Shown here one piece after another: positions 51,557-60,860 of a stretch of DNA of 64,000 nt (position 1 is the first letter of the stretch; each line of letters begins with the position of its first letter). The stretch comes from Ensifer adhaerens. GTDB taxonomy: Bacteria; Pseudomonadota; Alphaproteobacteria; Rhizobiales; Rhizobiaceae. The notes under the pieces are model-generated. The model was not told the origin of the DNA and did no database searches. It saw nothing but the letters and a program-made list of their open reading frames with translations. Where the stretch lies: assembly GCF_000697965.2 (NCBI RefSeq), contig NZ_CP015881.1, positions 1,351,501 through 1,415,500 on the forward strand, given 5' to 3'. The translations under genes were made by a program, and so were the position numbers.

Positions 51557-52918
51557 ATGCGTACCAGGTTTCATTCCCTATTGCTCGGCGCAGCCGCGGC
51601 CATCGCCTTTGCAGCACCAGTGAGCGCCACCGAACTCAACATCACCTGCCGCTGCATCATCGGCGGCGTAAACAGCGGCATGGCCGAGTGGATCGAAAAG
51701 AAGGTCATTCCGGCCTTTACCGAGAAGATGAAGGCCGAAGGCAAGGACGTCACCGTCAAGCTCACCCAGTTTGGCGGCGAGGACGAGCAGCTGACGCAGC
51801 AGCTCGCGCTCGATTTCTCCACCGGCGCCGGCCCTGATGTCTCCGGCTTCGACGGCTTCCTGATCCCGAGCTTCGTCCAGGGCAATCTCCTGAAGTCGCT
51901 CGAGGAAGTGGCCGGCCCAGACGTTCCGAAGTGGGAGGGCTGGCAGCATATCTCCGACGGCACCAAGGCGCTGATGAGCTACCAGGGCAAGCCCTATGGC
52001 ATCGCGCTCGGCACCGACGCCCGCATGATCTTCGTGCGCAAGGACCTCTTCAAATCGGCTGGGCTCGATGCCGACAGCTGGCAGCCGAAGTCCTGGGATG
52101 AGTTGCTCGACGCCGCCCGCAAGATCAAGGCGGCCGCCCCCGACAGCTTCCCGTTGCAGCTCAACGCCGGCGTCTCCATGGGCGAGGCGACCACGATGCA
52201 GGGCTACTGGATGGCGCTGCTCGGCACCGGCGAACAGGTCACCGACGACAGCGGCAAATATATCGTTTCGAGCCAGGGCATCCTCGACACGCTGAAGCTC
52301 TACAAGACCATCTATGTCGACGACAAGCTCGGCGACCAGCGCGCGCAGCTGCTTGCCGACGGCCGCAACCGCACCTTCGCCAATTTCCGCGATGGCAAGA
52401 CGGCGATGCTCGTCGAGGGCGACTGGTTCTATCGCTCGGTCACAGCGCCCGGCGCCGAATTCGCCGTCGCCGATCGCGACAACACCATGACCTGGAAGAA
52501 GATGCCCGCCGCAGCACCCGGAAAGGGCTTACGCGGCCAGGATTTCGTCACGATGTCCGGCGGCACCGGCTTCGTCATCAATCCGCATACGGACGCGCCT
52601 GCCGAATCCTGGGCGCTGCTCTCGTTCATGAACAGCAAGGAGCAGCTCGACGCGTTCCAGGAAATCCAGCCCGCCATCCGCATCCGCGACGACGTGGCGA
52701 TCCCGAACTCGCCGTTCCTGACGGAAACGGCAACGACGCTGCTGCCGATCACCACGGCCCGTCCGAACGACGCCAATTACAACAAGGTCTCGACCGAGAT
52801 CCAGCGCATGACCGAAAGCGTCGTTTCCGGCGAGCTCTCGCCTGAGGACGCGATGGCCCAGTACAAGGCGGCCGTCATCGCCATCGTCGGCGAAGAAAAC
52901 ACCGTCAGCACGCTCTAA
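51557..52918 (+). CDS. Extracellular sugar-binding protein of ABC transporter (family 1)
   Basis: 453-residue periplasmic binding protein. ATG 51557 is chosen over 51533 because GGGAGGAGAAAAC precedes it and a signal peptide follows (MRTRFHSLLLGAAAAIAFAA, cleavage near VSATEL). Mature part starts TELNITCRCIIGGVNSGMAE, an unusual pair of cysteines near the N terminus, then AFTEKMKAEGKDVTVKLTQF; C-terminal part has SWALLSFMNSKEQLDAFQE, as in family-1 proteins. It leads the rightward operon with two permeases, an ATPase and a PHP-type hydrolase. Confidence 0.92.
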   Translation: MRTRFHSLLLGAAAAIAFAAPVSATELNITCRCIIGGVNSGMAEWIEKKVIPAFTEKMKAEGKDVTVKLTQFGGEDEQLTQQLALDFSTGAGPDVSGFDGFLIPSFVQGNLLKSLEEVAGPDVPKWEGWQHISDGTKALMSYQGKPYGIALGTDARMIFVRKDLFKSAGLDADSWQPKSWDELLDAARKIKAAAPDSFPLQLNAGVSMGEATTMQGYWMALLGTGEQVTDDSGKYIVSSQGILDTLKLYKTIYVDDKLGDQRAQLLADGRNRTFANFRDGKTAMLVEGDWFYRSVTAPGAEFAVADRDNTMTWKKMPAAAPGKGLRGQDFVTMSGGTGFVINPHTDAPAESWALLSFMNSKEQLDAFQEIQPAIRIRDDVAIPNSPFLTETATTLLPITTARPNDANYNKVSTEIQRMTESVVSGELSPEDAMAQYKAAVIAIVGEENTVSTL

Positions 52919-53034
52919 AGCCAATGCGGGATGTGGCCGCAACGGTGCCCTCATCCCGCTTCGATCCAACGACAGAGCGCCCGGCTGCCATCCGTGGCCG
53001 GGCTCCCGATCCAGGATATGGGCATGAAACGCGC

Positions 53035-53943
53035 ATGAAGAAATTCTCCCTGCTTTCGACGCGCGCCGGCGCGCTTTTTCTGGCACCGGCCACGGCCCTC
53101 GTCGGGGTCTTCGTCATCGTTCCCTTCTTCTGGGTGATTTTCGTTTCCTTCACCAACCGCACACTGCTCGGCCGCACGGCCGTCGACCCCGATTTCGTCG
53201 GCCTGCAGAACTATTTCGCGCTCTTCAATCCGGCGACCTTCTTTACCCGCGGCCAGTTCGGGTTTTCGCTGATCCTGACGATCCAGTTCGTGCTGCTCTC
53301 GGCGCTGATCGGCCAGGCGCTGCTCGGGCTGCTGCTCGCCTGGCTCAGCCAGACGGTCACGCCGACGCTCAAATCCTTCCTGCAGACCGCGGTCATCGCC
53401 GCCTGGATCCTGCCGGAGGTGGTGATCGGCTTTGCCTGGTTCGCCTTCCTCGACTATGACAACGGCACGCTCAACATGATCCTGCGCGGCCTCGGTCTGC
53501 CGCCGGGCGACTGGCTGCTGCAACAACCGTTCTGGGTGATCGTGTCTTTCAACACCTGGCGGGGCGCCGCCTTCTCGATGATGCTGTTCAACTCGGCCTT
53601 CCAGTCGATCCCGCCGAGTTACTTCCAGGCAGCCGATGTCGCCGGCGCCACCTCGTGGCAGAAGCTGCGCGACATCGCGCTGCCGCTGATCCGCGGCCAT
53701 GTCGTCACCGACCTCATCCTCATCACCATGTGGACCTTCAACGTCTTCACGCCGTTCCTGCTCACCCATGGCGGGCCGTCCTATCGCACCGAGATCCTGT
53801 CGATTTACACCTACCGCATCGCGTTCAAGGATTTCGAGTTCGGCAAGGGCGCTGCCGTCGGCGTGGTCATCATGCTGATCAATCTCGCCTTCGCGCTCGT
53901 CTATCTTCGCCTTGCCCACAAGAAGCCGGTGGAGGCGGAATGA
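53035..53943 (+). CDS. Carbohydrate ABC transporter permease, MalF type
   Basis: 302 residues from ATG 53035 (the frame is open to 52924, but the normal size and the KKFSLLSTRAGALFLAPATAL start favour this codon). Six membrane segments, and the EAA-type loop AADVAGATSWQKLRDIALPLI. It starts 117 bases after the binding-protein stop and ends in the overlap with the next permease (TGATG). Partner of the following permease in forming the membrane channel. Confidence 0.92.
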   Translation: MKKFSLLSTRAGALFLAPATALVGVFVIVPFFWVIFVSFTNRTLLGRTAVDPDFVGLQNYFALFNPATFFTRGQFGFSLILTIQFVLLSALIGQALLGLLLAWLSQTVTPTLKSFLQTAVIAAWILPEVVIGFAWFAFLDYDNGTLNMILRGLGLPPGDWLLQQPFWVIVSFNTWRGAAFSMMLFNSAFQSIPPSYFQAADVAGATSWQKLRDIALPLIRGHVVTDLILITMWTFNVFTPFLLTHGGPSYRTEILSIYTYRIAFKDFEFGKGAAVGVVIMLINLAFALVYLRLAHKKPVEAE

Positions 53944-54773
53944 TGCAGAAGACTCAGAACATCTTCGTGCGGCGCGCGATCTTTGCCGCCGCCGCCACCT
54001 TCCTCGGCACGATCTTCGCACTGCCGCTCGTCTGGTTCATCTTTGCGCCCTTCAATGCCCGTGCCGAACTCGGCCTTGCCATCCCCTCACCCTTCACGCT
54101 TTCTAATTTTGCCACCGTCTTCCAGAACACCTTCGCGATGCAGGCGCTGCTGAACAGTCTCATCCAGGCGGCGGGCGGCGTGGTGCTGGTCGGCGCGGCG
54201 GCGACGCTTGCGGCCTATGCCCTCTCGCGCTCGCCGATCCCGGGCAAAGGCGCCGTCACCTATATCCTGCTGCTCTTCTCGTCGGTCGTTTCAGGCTCGG
54301 CGGCGATGGTGCCGATTTTCCTCATCATCTCCGCGGCAGGCCTGATCGACACCCATCTTGCCGTCATTCTCGTCTTTGCCGGCGGGCTGTTGCCGACGGC
54401 GATGTTCATTCTTCGTGATTTCATCGACGCCATCCCGCGCTCCTATGAGGAGAGCGCGATGGTCGCCGGCGCCTCTCCGCTCCAGGCGTTCTTCGATGTG
54501 GCGCTGCCGGTCATCCGGCCGGGCATCGTCGTGGTTGTCGTCTGGGCCTTCGTCAACATCTGGGGCAGCTTCCTCATCCCCTTCATCCTGTTGCGCAGCG
54601 ACAAGCTGATGCCGGCATCCGTCGCCATCTACTCCTTCTACTCGGAAGCCGGCACGCCGATCGTCACGCTGCTGGCCGCCTATTCGCTGATCTATTCGCT
54701 GCCGGTCATCGCCCTCTATCTCTTCGTGAATTGGAAATTCGGTTTCCGGTTCTTTGGTGGCATCAAGTCGTAA
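53943..54773 (+). CDS. Carbohydrate ABC transporter permease, MalG type
   Basis: 276 residues. ATG 53943 (or the adjacent ATG 53940) overlaps the stop of the previous permease; GGAGG lies upstream. Six membrane segments, the EAA loop EESAMVAGASPLQAFFDVALPVI and the C terminus WKFGFRFFGGIKS, typical of MalG-type permeases. Forms the channel with the preceding subunit. Confidence 0.93.
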   Translation: MQKTQNIFVRRAIFAAAATFLGTIFALPLVWFIFAPFNARAELGLAIPSPFTLSNFATVFQNTFAMQALLNSLIQAAGGVVLVGAAATLAAYALSRSPIPGKGAVTYILLLFSSVVSGSAAMVPIFLIISAAGLIDTHLAVILVFAGGLLPTAMFILRDFIDAIPRSYEESAMVAGASPLQAFFDVALPVIRPGIVVVVVWAFVNIWGSFLIPFILLRSDKLMPASVAIYSFYSEAGTPIVTLLAAYSLIYSLPVIALYLFVNWKFGFRFFGGIKS

Positions 54774-54786
54774 TCGGAAACCCGTC

Positions 54787-55890
54787 ATGGCCTCTGTCGA
54801 ATTCCAGAACATCTCCAAGACCTTCGGCGCCTTCGTCGCCGTGCCCGACATCAGCTTCCAGATCGCCGACGGCGAGTTCATCTGCCTGCTCGGCCCGTCG
54901 GGCTGCGGCAAGACGACGAGCCTGCGCATGATCGCAGGTCTCGAAACGCCAACCTCTGGCCGGGTGATGATCGGCGGCCGCGACGTCACCTACCTGCATC
55001 CGAAGGACCGCGGCATCTCCATGGTCTTTCAGGACTATGCGCTCTACCCGCACATGAACATCGCCGACAACATCGCCTATCCCTTGAAGGTGCGCGGCGA
55101 GCAGGAGACCAAGCGCCACGCCCGCGCCAAGGAAGTGGCCGACGTCCTCAAGATCGGCGACCTGATGAAGCGGCTGCCGAGCCAGATCTCCGGCGGCCAG
55201 CAGCAGCGCACGTCGCTGGCACGTGCGCTCGTCTATCCGAGCGAGGTCTATCTTTTCGACGAACCGCTTTCGAACCTCGATGCCAAGCTGCGGCTCGAAG
55301 CGCGCGGCTTCCTCAACCACCTGCAGCGCGACATGGGCATGACCGCCGTCTATGTCACGCACGACCAGGCCGAAGCCATGGCGCTCGCAACCCGCATCGC
55401 CGTCATGGACAAGGGCCGGATCGTGCAGTTCGCGCCGCCGATCGAGATTTACCGCCGGCCCGCAACGACCTTCGTCGCCAACTTCGTCGGCAATCCGCCG
55501 ATGAACCTCGTCCCCGTCGAAGCATCCATCGGCGATGGCGCCCTGCACCTGCGCGCCGATGGCCTGAAGCTCGCACCGATCGCGCTCACCGACGCCATCG
55601 CCAAGGCGGCGAAATCAGCCAGGATGACACTCGGTGTCCGCCCCGAACATTTGCGTATCGCGGCCGCAGGCGACCTGAACGTGGTTTCCGGCGAACTCTT
55701 CGCCAACGAGAACATGGGGCCGGAGAGCCTCGTCACGTTGGAGCGCGGCGACAACGGTCGCGTCACCGCGCGCATCTTCACCGACGACGAGATCAAGGTC
55801 GGAACCTCAGTCCATCTCGCCTTCGACGCCAGGCACATCACCCTCTTCGATGACAGCAGCGCCCGCATTCCCGCGGCAGACGAACGCTGA
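54787..55890 (+). CDS. Sugar ABC transporter ATP-binding protein (UgpC/MalK type)
   Basis: 367 residues from ATG 54787, the ATG after GGAAACCCGTC. Walker A GPSGCGKTTSLRMIAG, Q loop MVFQDYALYPHM, signature in QISGGQQQRTSLARAL, Walker B YLFDEPLSNLDAKL, H loop YVTHDQAEAM, then a TOBE-like C-terminal region of about 130 residues. Follows the MalG-type permease by 13 bases. Confidence 0.94.
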   Translation: MASVEFQNISKTFGAFVAVPDISFQIADGEFICLLGPSGCGKTTSLRMIAGLETPTSGRVMIGGRDVTYLHPKDRGISMVFQDYALYPHMNIADNIAYPLKVRGEQETKRHARAKEVADVLKIGDLMKRLPSQISGGQQQRTSLARALVYPSEVYLFDEPLSNLDAKLRLEARGFLNHLQRDMGMTAVYVTHDQAEAMALATRIAVMDKGRIVQFAPPIEIYRRPATTFVANFVGNPPMNLVPVEASIGDGALHLRADGLKLAPIALTDAIAKAAKSARMTLGVRPEHLRIAAAGDLNVVSGELFANENMGPESLVTLERGDNGRVTARIFTDDEIKVGTSVHLAFDARHITLFDDSSARIPAADER

Positions 55891-55897
55891 GGCCGCC

Positions 55898-57301
55898 ATG
55901 CAGGAATTTGCCGTGCGCATCACCCGTAAGCATCAGGCGGCCGATCCCTATTTCTATCTGCCCTTCGAGGTGCCCGAAGGTGTAACGCGCATCGACGCGA
56001 CGCTCAGCTATCCGAAGTCAGAGGCATGCATCATCGATCTCGGCGCGCTTGATCCGCGGGCGACCGAGTATCCGACCGCCCAGGGTTTTCGCGGCTGGAG
56101 CGGTGGCGCGCGTGACCGTTTCTTCATCGCTACCGACGACGCCACGCCCGGCTACATTCACGGCGAGATGCCGCCCGGCCAGTGGAAGGTGATGCTCGGC
56201 CTCTACAAGATCCCCGAAGAAGGCGCCGAGGTCAGCGTGACGGTCGATTTCGACAGAAGCCCGCGCTCCATCGTGCCGCAGCCGGAAAGAACGTTCCCCG
56301 TGCGCAAACAGTCCGGATGGTATCGCGGCGATCTGCACTGCCACACCTTCCACTCGGATGCGGCTGGCTCGCCCGAACTGCTGCACGCCGCCGCCAAACA
56401 GGCGGGTCTCGATTTTCTTGCGGTCGCCGACCACAACACCATCACCCAGCGGCGCTACTTCCATCCGCATTCCTCCGCCGACCTCATCTTCATCCGCGCC
56501 ATGGAAATCACCACCGCCGTCGGCCACGCCAATGTCTTCGGCGTCGACGATTGGGTCGATTTTCGCATGACGAAGCCGGAGCATGCCCGCACGCTCGCGA
56601 GCATGGTGCATGAGCGCGGCGGCCTGCTCTCGGTCAACCACGACAAGCCGACCATCCCCTGGGACTACGAACTGCCTGAGATCGACTGCATGGAGGTCTG
56701 GCAATCCCATTGGCTCGCCTGGAACTGGGTGTCGCTCGAGCGCTACCAGCAGCGCCTCGCCTCGGGCCTGAAGATCTCCGCCATCGGCGGCAGCGACTTC
56801 CACCAACCGGCGCGGCTATTGCCGGAGGGACCGCTGGTGCTCGCCCGCCCGACGACGGTGCTCTGGCTCAATGAACTCTCCGAAGACGCCGTGCTCGCCA
56901 CGATGAGATCGGGCCACGGCTACGTGACGGAAAGCCCCACCGGCCCGCATCTCGAACTGATCGCCAACGGCCAACCGATGGGATCGACCGTGGTTGGCCC
57001 AGTGACCGCAGAGGCCTTGGCTCGCGGCGCCCAGGGCGACCGGCTGCTGTGGCTAGACGCTTCCGGCATCGTCGGTGAAGAGACCATCGAAGCTGACGAC
57101 TGGACCGCCCACTATGCCGGTTCGCCCGATCGGTTCCTGCGGACCGAAATCGCCGCGGCCGCCAACCGGAGCGCGATCGTCGAGACATTCCGGGAGGCCC
57201 TCCACGGCAAAAATTTGCCCTGGGCGCTCTCGGAGGACGATCTCTCGAAACAGACGATCCGCCGGGCCATCAGCAATCCGATCTATTGCCGGCCCAACTG
57301 A
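55898..57301 (+). CDS. PHP-domain metallohydrolase (CehA/McbA family)
   Basis: 467 residues from ATG 55898, 7 bases after the ATPase stop, with GAGG upstream; the frame that starts at 55850 overlaps the ATPase. Residues about 1-140 form a beta-rich front domain; about 150-340 are a PHP phosphoesterase/carbamate-hydrolase domain: RGDLHCHTFHSDA, LAVADHNTITQ, NHDKPTIPWDYE and IGGSDFHQP, which hold the metal-binding His and Asp. The enzyme hydrolyses phosphate, amide or carbamate bonds. It closes the sugar-uptake operon and probably processes the imported compound. Confidence 0.88.
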   Translation: MQEFAVRITRKHQAADPYFYLPFEVPEGVTRIDATLSYPKSEACIIDLGALDPRATEYPTAQGFRGWSGGARDRFFIATDDATPGYIHGEMPPGQWKVMLGLYKIPEEGAEVSVTVDFDRSPRSIVPQPERTFPVRKQSGWYRGDLHCHTFHSDAAGSPELLHAAAKQAGLDFLAVADHNTITQRRYFHPHSSADLIFIRAMEITTAVGHANVFGVDDWVDFRMTKPEHARTLASMVHERGGLLSVNHDKPTIPWDYELPEIDCMEVWQSHWLAWNWVSLERYQQRLASGLKISAIGGSDFHQPARLLPEGPLVLARPTTVLWLNELSEDAVLATMRSGHGYVTESPTGPHLELIANGQPMGSTVVGPVTAEALARGAQGDRLLWLDASGIVGEETIEADDWTAHYAGSPDRFLRTEIAAAANRSAIVETFREALHGKNLPWALSEDDLSKQTIRRAISNPIYCRPN

Positions 57302-57473
57302 CGGCCGCTGCACTCCGCAACTGATCTCATTCTCAAAGTATGGGGCATCCGATTTTGGCACGCTCATATTTTCCGCTTTACCGACACATTTTACGATTGC
57401 AGCAATTTTAAGCAGAAAATTTCCGTGCTAAGAAAAAAGGCAGAGACTACCGCGACAGCACGTTAGGACCCCC

Positions 57474-60400
57474 ATGGCGGCACGCCAGCGCATCATTCCC
57501 GTCCGGCGGGAATACAATCGTTGGGTCGCCAACCAGACGCTTGAAGACTATGCGCTGCGCTTCACCGCCAAGAGCGCCCGGCGCTTCTCTTCCGAACGCA
57601 TTTCCCAGACCGCCATCGGCGCGATCTCCTTTCTGGCGCTGGAAGCGATCGGTGGCGCCATCACCATGTCCTATGGCACCACCAATGCGATCGTTGCGAT
57701 CGTCGTCGCCAGCCTGATGATCCTGACCGTGGGCCTGCCGATCAGCCGCTATGCGATCCGCCACGGTGTCGACATCGATCTGCTCACCCGCGGCGCCAGC
57801 TTCGGCTATATCGGCTCGACGGTGACCTCGCTGATTTATGCCAGCTTCACCTTCATCCTCTTTGCGATCGAGGCCTCGATCATGTCGGGCGCACTCGAAC
57901 TGGCGCTCGGCATACCGCTCTGGATCGGCTACATCCTGAGCGCCGTCGTCGTGATCCCGCTCGTCACCCATGGCGTGCGGCTGATCAGCAAGTTCCAGTT
58001 GATCACGCAGCCGTTCTGGATCGTGCTCAACGTCCTGCCCTTCGTCTTCATCGCCTTTGCCGATTGGGAGAAGGTCGGCGCCTGGCTCGCCTATGCGGGC
58101 ATGCATCACGCCTCGGGTCCTCCGGGTACCTTCGCGCCTTTTGACCTCGTCGAATTCGGTGCGGCCTCTGCCGTCATCTTCGCGCTGATGGCGCAGATCG
58201 GCGAACAGGTCGACTTCCTGCGCTTCCTGCCGCCGGACGGACAGCGCAAGCTGCACCACCGCATCGCCGTCTTTCTCGCCGGTTCCGGCTGGGTGATCGT
58301 CGGCGCGCCCAAACTGCTCGCCGGCTCGTTCCTGGTGGTGCTGGCGCTTTCTGCCGGTGTGCCTTCGACCAAAGCCGCCGATCCGGCGCAGATGTACTAC
58401 ACCGCCTTCGGCTACATGATCCCCTCCGATACGGCAGCACTTCTCCTGATGGTCGCCTTCGTCGTCGTGTCGCAGTTGAAGATCAACGTCATGAACGCCT
58501 ATGCCGGGTCGCTCGCCTGGTCGAACTTCTTTTCACGATTGACCCACAGCCACCCGGGCCGCGTCGTCTGGCTGGTCTTCAACGTAGCGATCGCGCTCCT
58601 TTTGATGGAGCTCGGCATCTATCGGCTGCTTGAAGAAACGCTTGGCGTCTTCTCCATTATCGCCATGGCCTGGCTTTGCACGATTTCGGCCGATCTTTTC
58701 GTCAACAAGCCGCTCGGCCTGTCGCCTCCCGGCATCGAGTTCAAGCGCGCCCATCTCTACGACATCAACCCTGTGGGTCTAGGCGCGATGGCGATCTCGG
58801 CGACCGTGGCGCTGACAGCGCATTTCGGTGCCTTCGGCGAGATTGCCGCCTCGCTCGCGCCATACATCGCGCTGGTCGTCGCCTTCATCGCCTCGCCGCT
58901 GATTGCCTGGGGCACCGACGGCAAGTTCTATCTCGCGCGCAAGCCGCGCAGGAGCTGGGCCAACCGGATGGACATCACCTGCTCGATCTGCGAGCATCCG
59001 TTCGAGCCGGAGGACATGGCCTGGTGCCCCGCCTATGCAGCGCCGATCTGCTCGCTCTGCTGCTCGCTCGACAGCCGCTGCCACGACATGTGCAAGCCGA
59101 AGGCCCGCTTCAACGCCCAGGTCGCGACCGTCGCGACCACGTTGCTTCCACGCACCGTCACGGAAAAGCTCGCGACGCGGCTCGGCCGCTACGCGATCTC
59201 TGCGGTGCTGTCGATCGCCGGCATCGGCCTCATCCTCGCGATGATCGCCCACCAGACCGCCGGCACATCTCCCGAGATCGCTGCGGTCGTCGAGCGCACG
59301 GTCGCCGTCGTCTTCTTCGTCTTTGCCGTGCTCGCTGGTATCGTCTCCTGGTTCTACGTGCTCGCCCATGACAGCCGCGTCGTCGCCGAAGAAGAATCCT
59401 CGCGCCAGAACACCCTGCTTCTGAAGGAAATCGCCGCCCACAAGAAGACCGACGCCGCACTCCAGCAGGCAAAGGAAACAGCGGAAGCAGCCAACCGCGC
59501 CAAGAGCCGCTATGTCGTCGGCCTCAGCCATGAGCTTCGCACGCCTCTCAACGCCGTGCTCGGCTACGCCCAGGTTCTGGAGCGCGACGAGACGATCCCC
59601 CCGGCGCGTCAGGGCGCGATCAAGGTGATCAAGCGCAGCGCCGACCATCTTTCCGGCCTGATTGACGGCCTCTTGGATATCTCGAAGATCGAGGCCGGCA
59701 AGCTGCAGGTCTATTCCAATGAGATCAACATTCACGATTTCCTCGACCAGATCGTCGAAATGTTTCGGCCGCAGGCATTGGCCAAGGGCATCAGCTTCGA
59801 GCACGAGCGCGCTAGCGGCCTGCCACGCCATGTGAAGACCGACGAAAAGCGCCTGCGGCAGATCCTCGTCAATCTCCTATCCAACGCATTGAAGTTCACC
59901 GAGCGTGGCGGCATCCGCCTGGATGTCGCCTATCGCAGCCAGGTGGCGACCTTCACGATTGCCGACAGCGGCCGCGGCATTGCCGACAAGGATTTGCCGC
60001 GCATCTTCGATCCGTTCCAGCGCGGCGAGGCCGAACATCTCGGTAGTATGCCGGGCCTCGGCCTCGGCCTGACGATCACGCGGCTCCTGACGCAGACGCT
60101 CGGCGGCGAAATCGCAGTCACCAGCACGCCTGGGCAAGGCACCACCTTCCGCGTCCGGCTGATGCTGTCGGCGGTAGATCGTCCGCTACCTCCCGCAGCC
60201 CCGCGCCGTATCACCTCCTATCTCGGCCCGCGCCGCACCATCGTCATCGTCGACGACAATGCCGACCATCGCGACCTCATGCGCGAGATCCTCGTGCCGA
60301 TGGACTTCACGGTGCTGACGGCCGCGTCCGGAGCCGATTGTCTGGCGCTGCTTCAAGACCTCGGCGCCGACCTCTTCCTGATCGATATCTCGATGCCGGG

Positions 60401-60860
60401 CATGAGCGGCTGGGAGCTTGTCGAGCGGCTGCGCCAGGGCGGGCAGATCGCGCCGATCATCATGCTTTCGGCCAATATCGGCGATGGCTCGGCGACCGGA
60501 GCATTCCGCGGCCACAACGACACGCTCGCCAAGCCCTTCCCCGTCGGGCAACTCGCCGACAAGCTCGCCGTGCACCTTGGCCTCACTTGGGTTCACGAGG
60601 GAGAGGAGAAGCAAGCACACCCGTCGCCGGCGGCCGAACCGTTGACGCGCCCCGACGCCTATCACGTGGAAGAGCTGATCCGCCTTGGAGAGATCGGCTA
60701 TGTCAGGGGCATCGAAGCCAAACTGACGGAGATTGCCCTGCAGCCCGAACACCAGCCCTTCGCTGAGGCCGCCCGCGCCTATGTGCAGGCCTTCGACCTC
60801 TCGGGCTACGACGCCTTCCTCAAGAACAACGCAGCCAACGGAGACGATGCCCATGGCTGA
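57474..60860 (+). CDS. NCS1-type transporter fused to hybrid histidine kinase and receiver
   Basis: 1128 residues. Residues about 40-490 are a cytosine-permease/NCS1-like transporter with 12 or so membrane segments (TAIGAISFLALEAIGGAITM). Residues 503-545 carry a Cys cluster (TCSICEHPF, WCPAYAAPICSLCCSLD) of metal-binding type. Two further membrane segments follow, then HisKA with SHELRTPLN (phospho-acceptor H686), HATPase with NLLSNALKF, DSGRGIADKDLPRIFDPF and GLGLGLTITRLL, and a receiver with D971 in FLIDISMPGMSG. The last ~85 residues are a helical tail. The transporter part is probably the sensor for a purine, pyrimidine or related ligand. Overlaps the response regulator gene. Confidence 0.92.
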   Translation: MAARQRIIPVRREYNRWVANQTLEDYALRFTAKSARRFSSERISQTAIGAISFLALEAIGGAITMSYGTTNAIVAIVVASLMILTVGLPISRYAIRHGVDIDLLTRGASFGYIGSTVTSLIYASFTFILFAIEASIMSGALELALGIPLWIGYILSAVVVIPLVTHGVRLISKFQLITQPFWIVLNVLPFVFIAFADWEKVGAWLAYAGMHHASGPPGTFAPFDLVEFGAASAVIFALMAQIGEQVDFLRFLPPDGQRKLHHRIAVFLAGSGWVIVGAPKLLAGSFLVVLALSAGVPSTKAADPAQMYYTAFGYMIPSDTAALLLMVAFVVVSQLKINVMNAYAGSLAWSNFFSRLTHSHPGRVVWLVFNVAIALLLMELGIYRLLEETLGVFSIIAMAWLCTISADLFVNKPLGLSPPGIEFKRAHLYDINPVGLGAMAISATVALTAHFGAFGEIAASLAPYIALVVAFIASPLIAWGTDGKFYLARKPRRSWANRMDITCSICEHPFEPEDMAWCPAYAAPICSLCCSLDSRCHDMCKPKARFNAQVATVATTLLPRTVTEKLATRLGRYAISAVLSIAGIGLILAMIAHQTAGTSPEIAAVVERTVAVVFFVFAVLAGIVSWFYVLAHDSRVVAEEESSRQNTLLLKEIAAHKKTDAALQQAKETAEAANRAKSRYVVGLSHELRTPLNAVLGYAQVLERDETIPPARQGAIKVIKRSADHLSGLIDGLLDISKIEAGKLQVYSNEINIHDFLDQIVEMFRPQALAKGISFEHERASGLPRHVKTDEKRLRQILVNLLSNALKFTERGGIRLDVAYRSQVATFTIADSGRGIADKDLPRIFDPFQRGEAEHLGSMPGLGLGLTITRLLTQTLGGEIAVTSTPGQGTTFRVRLMLSAVDRPLPPAAPRRITSYLGPRRTIVIVDDNADHRDLMREILVPMDFTVLTAASGADCLALLQDLGADLFLIDISMPGMSGWELVERLRQGGQIAPIIMLSANIGDGSATGAFRGHNDTLAKPFPVGQLADKLAVHLGLTWVHEGEEKQAHPSPAAEPLTRPDAYHVEELIRLGEIGYVRGIEAKLTEIALQPEHQPFAEAARAYVQAFDLSGYDAFLKNNAANGDDAHG

